From: a virus
IMG/VR virus record: IMGVR_UViG_3300036985_006573
Coordinates: 1-42,964 of that record
Length of the DNA: 42,964 nucleotides
Reading direction: 5' to 3' (one strand)
Of this stretch, positions 39,718 through 42,964 are shown one piece after another; the first letter of the stretch is position 1, and each line of letters starts with the position of its first letter. The notes beneath the pieces were generated by a model, which was not told the origin of the DNA, did no database searches, and was given only the letters and a program-made list of their open reading frames with translations. The translations under genes and the position numbers were made by a program.

Positions 39718-41145
39718 TCACCTACCAAAGAACGTTCGCTGTGGTTTCATGTGAGTAACCCCTGCCCACGGCTTGGTAATCACTGATTCGGTGCTGTAAA
39801 TTACGTACCTCGTTGCATCGACAATATGGTCGTCATGCTTCTGAGGCTCATCAGGTTGCTCTGCGGGGTTGACCTTAGACTTACTTGCTACCTTCCACTT
39901 GTAGCCCTTCATTTGACGTATGAGTTGCTCACAAGTAGCAAAAATGAATAACTGTGGCTCACCGTCCTTGCCAATGAGTTTCCTACGTATTGTCTCAATC
40001 CCTAACTGAACTGCTTTCTTAGCTGGCACACAATTGATACCCAAGTTCCTCAACCGTGCCATCGCCTGCGGGTCTTCCCAATCGGAAAAAGTGCTAGAAT
40101 ACTGCTTACTACCTTGTATCCACGGGACTGATTGTATTGCCTTAGCAAAATCCTCTGTAAACGTCTCAGGGGTCTGTAATTCGTGATAAACATACCACGT
40201 ATCACCATCCCTAGCAGCCCACACACAAGCTGACTGCCTCCAGCCAAAGTCAATCCCACGGTAATGAACCGCACTGCTTGGTATCTTACGTGGCTGGATT
40301 ATGTGAACATTGCTGTTGAACTCTTTGAATATCACGCCAGAGTAGTGAGCAAAGTCGCCAATCATGCGTGTGGCTATCATGTCTTCTGGTAGACTTCCAT
40401 AGAACATGTCAAACCATGATTGGGGTAAAGTAGTATTTAATTTTGTGTTGAGTCGATAGAATGACCAGTAGTGCTTAACGTCATCACGGGCTTGATTGTT
40501 AAACAGTTCTTCCAACTCAGGTGCGGGGTCAATGGGTGTTAGGGTAATTATTTTAGACCCCGGATACTCATAATCTCTGCAACGAGCCATGATTTCTATC
40601 ACAACATCCCACGGGCATAGTTCATCTAAGTGGAAACCACCGGCGGATATAGCTTGAAACTGCTCACGTCCTTCCAAATAGGAACGGAAGTCTAGCACCC
40701 AACTGTTGCCCTTAGCGTCTGGTTTTAGGATTACTTCACGGGGGAACTGTCGTGCTTTATTTCGCCAGCTGATGTGTGCTATTAAGTCTGGGTTGATATA
40801 CTGGCGGTATTTTTCTACCCATAGTTGCCCAACCATGTCTAAGTCTTGTGATGCAACTAGGAAGGGTGTGAGGGGTCTTGGTGGGGGTGTTTCTTGTACG
40901 AATCGGGCTGCTTTGTATGCCCCAGCGGCACTTTTTCCTGAACCGTTTCCACCAAGTGCTACTGCTACACCTTGGAACTTGTCAGTAACAAAGGACTCTT
41001 GTTCATCATATTCTTCTGGGCTGTCCGGTCTAGGTTGGAAGTTGTAGAATGGAGAATCTAGGTAGGTGGTTAGGAGTGTTAAGTATTCCTCTGGTAGGTT
41101 GGCTATGATTTCTGGGGTGAGTCCTTGAATCATTTGTTTGCCCAT
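39718..41145 (-). CDS. terL: Terminase large subunit
   Basis: 475 residues. ATPase: LGGNGSGKS (64-72, Walker A) and GGFHLDE (169-175, Walker B). Nuclease: YRGIDFGW (295-302, Asp299) and KHDDHIVDATRY (437-448, Asp440/Asp444) supply metal ligands. It packages DNA into the head with the portal. The start region overlaps the upstream small gene 41130-41375 by 16 bases. The gene ends next to the convergent plus-strand pair, with no visible terminator. Confidence 0.93.
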   Translation of the reverse strand: MGKQMIQGLTPEIIANLPEEYLTLLTTYLDSPFYNFQPRPDSPEEYDEQESFVTDKFQGVAVALGGNGSGKSAAGAYKAARFVQETPPPRPLTPFLVASQDLDMVGQLWVEKYRQYINPDLIAHISWRNKARQFPREVILKPDAKGNSWVLDFRSYLEGREQFQAISAGGFHLDELCPWDVVIEIMARCRDYEYPGSKIITLTPIDPAPELEELFNNQARDDVKHYWSFYRLNTKLNTTLPQSWFDMFYGSLPEDMIATRMIGDFAHYSGVIFKEFNSNVHIIQPRKIPSSAVHYRGIDFGWRQSACVWAARDGDTWYVYHELQTPETFTEDFAKAIQSVPWIQGSKQYSSTFSDWEDPQAMARLRNLGINCVPAKKAVQLGIETIRRKLIGKDGEPQLFIFATCEQLIRQMKGYKWKVASKSKVNPAEQPDEPQKHDDHIVDATRYVIYSTESVITKPWAGVTHMKPQRTFFGR

Positions 41146-41375
41146 TCTTCTAGTAATTCGGGTTGTGTACTGATCAATTTGCTGAGAAATGATGCCCAGT
41201 TACAGTTACAAGTTGTGCTTATTTTATAAGCTAATTCTCTATTTTCTGGCAATAGTTTAGCGTTAAATTCTGGGTCTAATAACCATCGTTTTACTTGTTC
41301 TATTTTAACGGCTGCCATGAGTTCACCACAATGAGTTGTTATTATCATAGATAGGGTGCGTATAATTGTTTCCAT
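41130..41375 (-). CDS. Small protein upstream of TerL, possible TerS
   Basis: 81 residues (start uncertain: in-frame ATGs at residues 10 and 20). Helical (VKIEQVKRWLLDPEFNAKLL, then WASFLSKLISTQPELLEEW). Its place directly before terL with a 16-base overlap is where a small terminase subunit is expected, but the length is short and no family pattern was recognised; 13762-14337 is the other candidate. Its start codon touches the palindrome at 41375-41386. Confidence 0.5.
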   Translation of the reverse strand: METIIRTLSMIITTHCGELMAAVKIEQVKRWLLDPEFNAKLLPENRELAYKISTTCNCNWASFLSKLISTQPELLEEWANK

Positions 41376-41386
41376 TTACCGGTAAA
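41361..41386. promoter_or_regulatory. -10 box and 12-bp palindrome between divergent genes
   Basis: TATAAT (41361-41366) on the plus strand faces the giant tail gene (ATG 41413); a weak -35 (TTGTTA) lies 19 bases upstream. The perfect palindrome tttaccggtaaa (41375-41386) would cover the transcription start, a good operator position, and also touches the start codon of the divergent 41130-41375 gene. Confidence 0.5.
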
Positions 41387-41412
41387 TTGTCCCAAGTATG
41401 AAGGATTAAAAT

Positions 41413-42964
41413 ATGACTGCCATTGACCTCACCACTGCTCTTATTGTTACTGACTCCGACACGGGTGCTTTAACTGTAACTACATCAAGCATAAGTTACG
41501 ATCACACCATTACCCCCACTGCGTTCGTAAATGTGGGCATTCCAATCCCTGATATGCTAACAGATTGGGCTTTGGATTGGACAATTCATGTTGCAACTAG
41601 TGATGCAACTACAATGATTAGACCATTCATTGCCTCAGAAATGTTTACTGGTCTAACCCCAGTCCTACCTTATGTGAGTTTATCGCCAATTAGTGCGGAT
41701 AGTTCTGGTGTTGATTCGGTGAGTAGTGGCTTGTTATTGTGTCAAGAACCAGAATCATGGTGGGGCGGGTCATGCACTGCTATCAATAATTCTGATTTTA
41801 CCATTGTGAATGGTGCTGGTTCAGTTGAAAGCGTGATAACATTAAGCGAACCAACATTTAGCATTCAAACCGTGATCAACTCGGATAGCACATCGGGATA
41901 CATCACTAGGGACTTTGGTCAGGCATTACAGCAATGGACTCACGTTTTCAATGTGAATTACACTGATGGAATCACAGATTTACCAACCGATTCTTTCGTT
42001 GAAATCTACCGTGCCAATAACGGATATTTTGATACTTCTGATACAACGGGTGTTGGTTTTGGGTTGAAGAAAGTATTATCTGATAGCACACACTTGCTAC
42101 AATTGATTGGTGGTAATTTAACCACAACAGTGGGTTCGCCATTTGAAGATACCAATATTGTTATTTCAGTGATTAGAGCTTTGACAGGTCCACCTGTACC
42201 TGTTGAGCAGGTTGATGTTACGGTTACACCGTATGGTTCACCAGAAACACTCTTAGTAGACGAGACTCTTACAAGTTCACTAACGGACACTTATTATTAT
42301 TTGTCTTTTAGTCGAAGTAATATGGGTGGGGGTACACCGGCATTGGGTCATAAGTATGATTTGACTATCAATTCTATAACACCCAACCCGTGGTTACCCA
42401 GCACGATCACAATTGCTGGTGATCAAGTTATTATGGATGAACCTGATTATCCAGCAATACCAGTTGATACTGACTTGTATTGTCGTTTAGAAAGAGTGTC
42501 TTCGGATAACCCAAGTATTGATGGGACTGAGGTGATAGCAACGAATGAATGTGATGGTTCATTCAGTGCATTGCCATCCACAATTCAAGCAATTAGATTA
42601 TCATTTTTCAGTGATGCCGAACGCACTACAGCAATTCCTTGGAATGATACGAATAGCGACCCACTCAGTGTTTACACTGGTCCTCCTGCTGGGCAAACAA
42701 TGCCAACTGGTTACTTGACATTCCAAGTTGCACCAGCATCGGGTGATTTTGTCGTGAGCGACGTGAGTTTCCTAACAAGTGAGTCATCTAGTTCGGAATC
42801 TAGTTCGGAATCATCGTCTGAGTCATCCTCAGAAGAATCTAGTTCGGAATCATCGTCTGAGTCTAGTTCGGAGTCTAGTTCGGAATCATCGTCTGAGTCA
42901 TCCTCAGAAGAATCTAGTTCGGAATCTAGTTCGGAGTCATCCTCAGAAGAATCTAGTTCGGAAT
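41413..42964 (+). CDS. Giant serine-linker tail/adhesin protein, N-terminal part
   Basis: Open from ATG 41413 (AAGGA 9 nt upstream) to the window end; through the 81-bp overlap it continues at base 3. The first about 455 residues are beta-rich: an N-terminal domain of about 90 residues (TALIVTDSDTGALTVTT start, WTIHVATSD), several strand-rich segments, then an SFFSDAERTTAI pattern typical of fibre domains, and finally the SSSE array starting at 42784. No signal peptide. Inferred to be the virion-attachment end of the fibre, the repeats and modules forming the outer part. Alone on the plus strand, divergent from the terminase block. Confidence 0.82.
   Translation, partial: MTAIDLTTALIVTDSDTGALTVTTSSISYDHTITPTAFVNVGIPIPDMLTDWALDWTIHVATSDATTMIRPFIASEMFTGLTPVLPYVSLSPISADSSGVDSVSSGLLLCQEPESWWGGSCTAINNSDFTIVNGAGSVESVITLSEPTFSIQTVINSDSTSGYITRDFGQALQQWTHVFNVNYTDGITDLPTDSFVEIYRANNGYFDTSDTTGVGFGLKKVLSDSTHLLQLIGGNLTTTVGSPFEDTNIVISVIRALTGPPVPVEQVDVTVTPYGSPETLLVDETLTSSLTDTYYYLSFSRSNMGGGTPALGHKYDLTINSITPNPWLPSTITIAGDQVIMDEPDYPAIPVDTDLYCRLERVSSDNPSIDGTEVIATNECDGSFSALPSTIQAIRLSFFSDAERTTAIPWNDTNSDPLSVYTGPPAGQTMPTGYLTFQVAPASGDFVVSDVSFLTSESSSSESSSESSSESSSEESSSESSSESSSESSSESSSESSSEESSSESSSESSSEESSSE
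42784..42964 (+). repeat. SSSE-coding repeat array, right part
   Basis: Continuation of the array at 3-290, with the same units tct-agt-tcg-gaa, tca-tcg-tct-gag and tca-tcc-tca-gaa-gaa. The merged array would encode about 129 Ser/Glu residues if no copies were lost in assembly. Confidence 0.9.
42884..42964. repeat. Terminal 81-bp direct overlap, right copy
   Basis: Identical to bases 1-81; see the left copy. Confidence 0.93.

Overview
This window is an essentially complete genome of a tailed, probably siphovirus-like dsDNA bacteriophage, assembled from an uncultured source. The first 81 bases are repeated exactly as the last 81 bases (1-81 = 42884-42964). Overlapping them gives a closed molecule of about 42,883 bp and restores one giant tail gene that the window cuts inside a serine/glutamate repeat. 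No tRNA, rRNA, CRISPR array, integrase or lysogeny repressor is visible, so a lytic life style is the simplest reading. The host cannot be fixed from the sequence. Polyserine linkers joining Cys/Trp-rich modules resemble what I recall from planctomycete proteins, but that is only a weak hint.

Layout. (1) 41413 to the end plus 1-3302 (+): a 1590-residue tail or adhesin protein with SSSE linkers. (2) 3368-7589: small early or accessory genes, several with CxxC zinc ribbons, and two sugar-type methyltransferases. (3) 14337 down to 7602 (-): a second virion block with a DUF5681-like (possible small terminase) protein, small overlapping genes including a 41-residue membrane protein, a common phage structural protein, an HNH homing endonuclease and a 1245-residue tail protein. 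(4) 14481-18929: an FkbM methyltransferase, an origin-like repeat cluster, a primase-polymerase/helicase, and two ribbon-helix-helix-like regulators flanking a tiny CCDA-repeat protein. (5) 18960-21003: early genes, a RAMP-like conserved phage protein, a 650 bp repeat-like non-coding tract and a small sigma-like factor. (6) 21009-24062 (+): three glycosyltransferase-type genes. (7) 41375 down to 24059 (-): the main morphogenesis block in the order terminase, portal, protease/scaffold, decoration, capsid, connector, tail tube, frameshifted tail chaperones, tape measure, distal tail and a polyserine Cys-rich tail protein. Two plus-strand genes are inserted between portal and terminase.

How it may work together. 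A primase-polymerase with a RecA-like helicase would start replication, with no family A or B DNA polymerase seen. A small sigma-region-2 protein could direct late transcription from a recurring ACTAAATA-type box, which lies 5-6 nt upstream of two genes that lack a ribosome binding site and about 20 nt upstream of several that have one. Tail chaperones are probably made by -1 slippage on a run of nine A. Three glycosyltransferase-like proteins and three methyltransferases sit beside or between genes for tail proteins with long serine linkers, suggesting phage-encoded glycan decoration of the virion or of the host surface. No endolysin was recognised.
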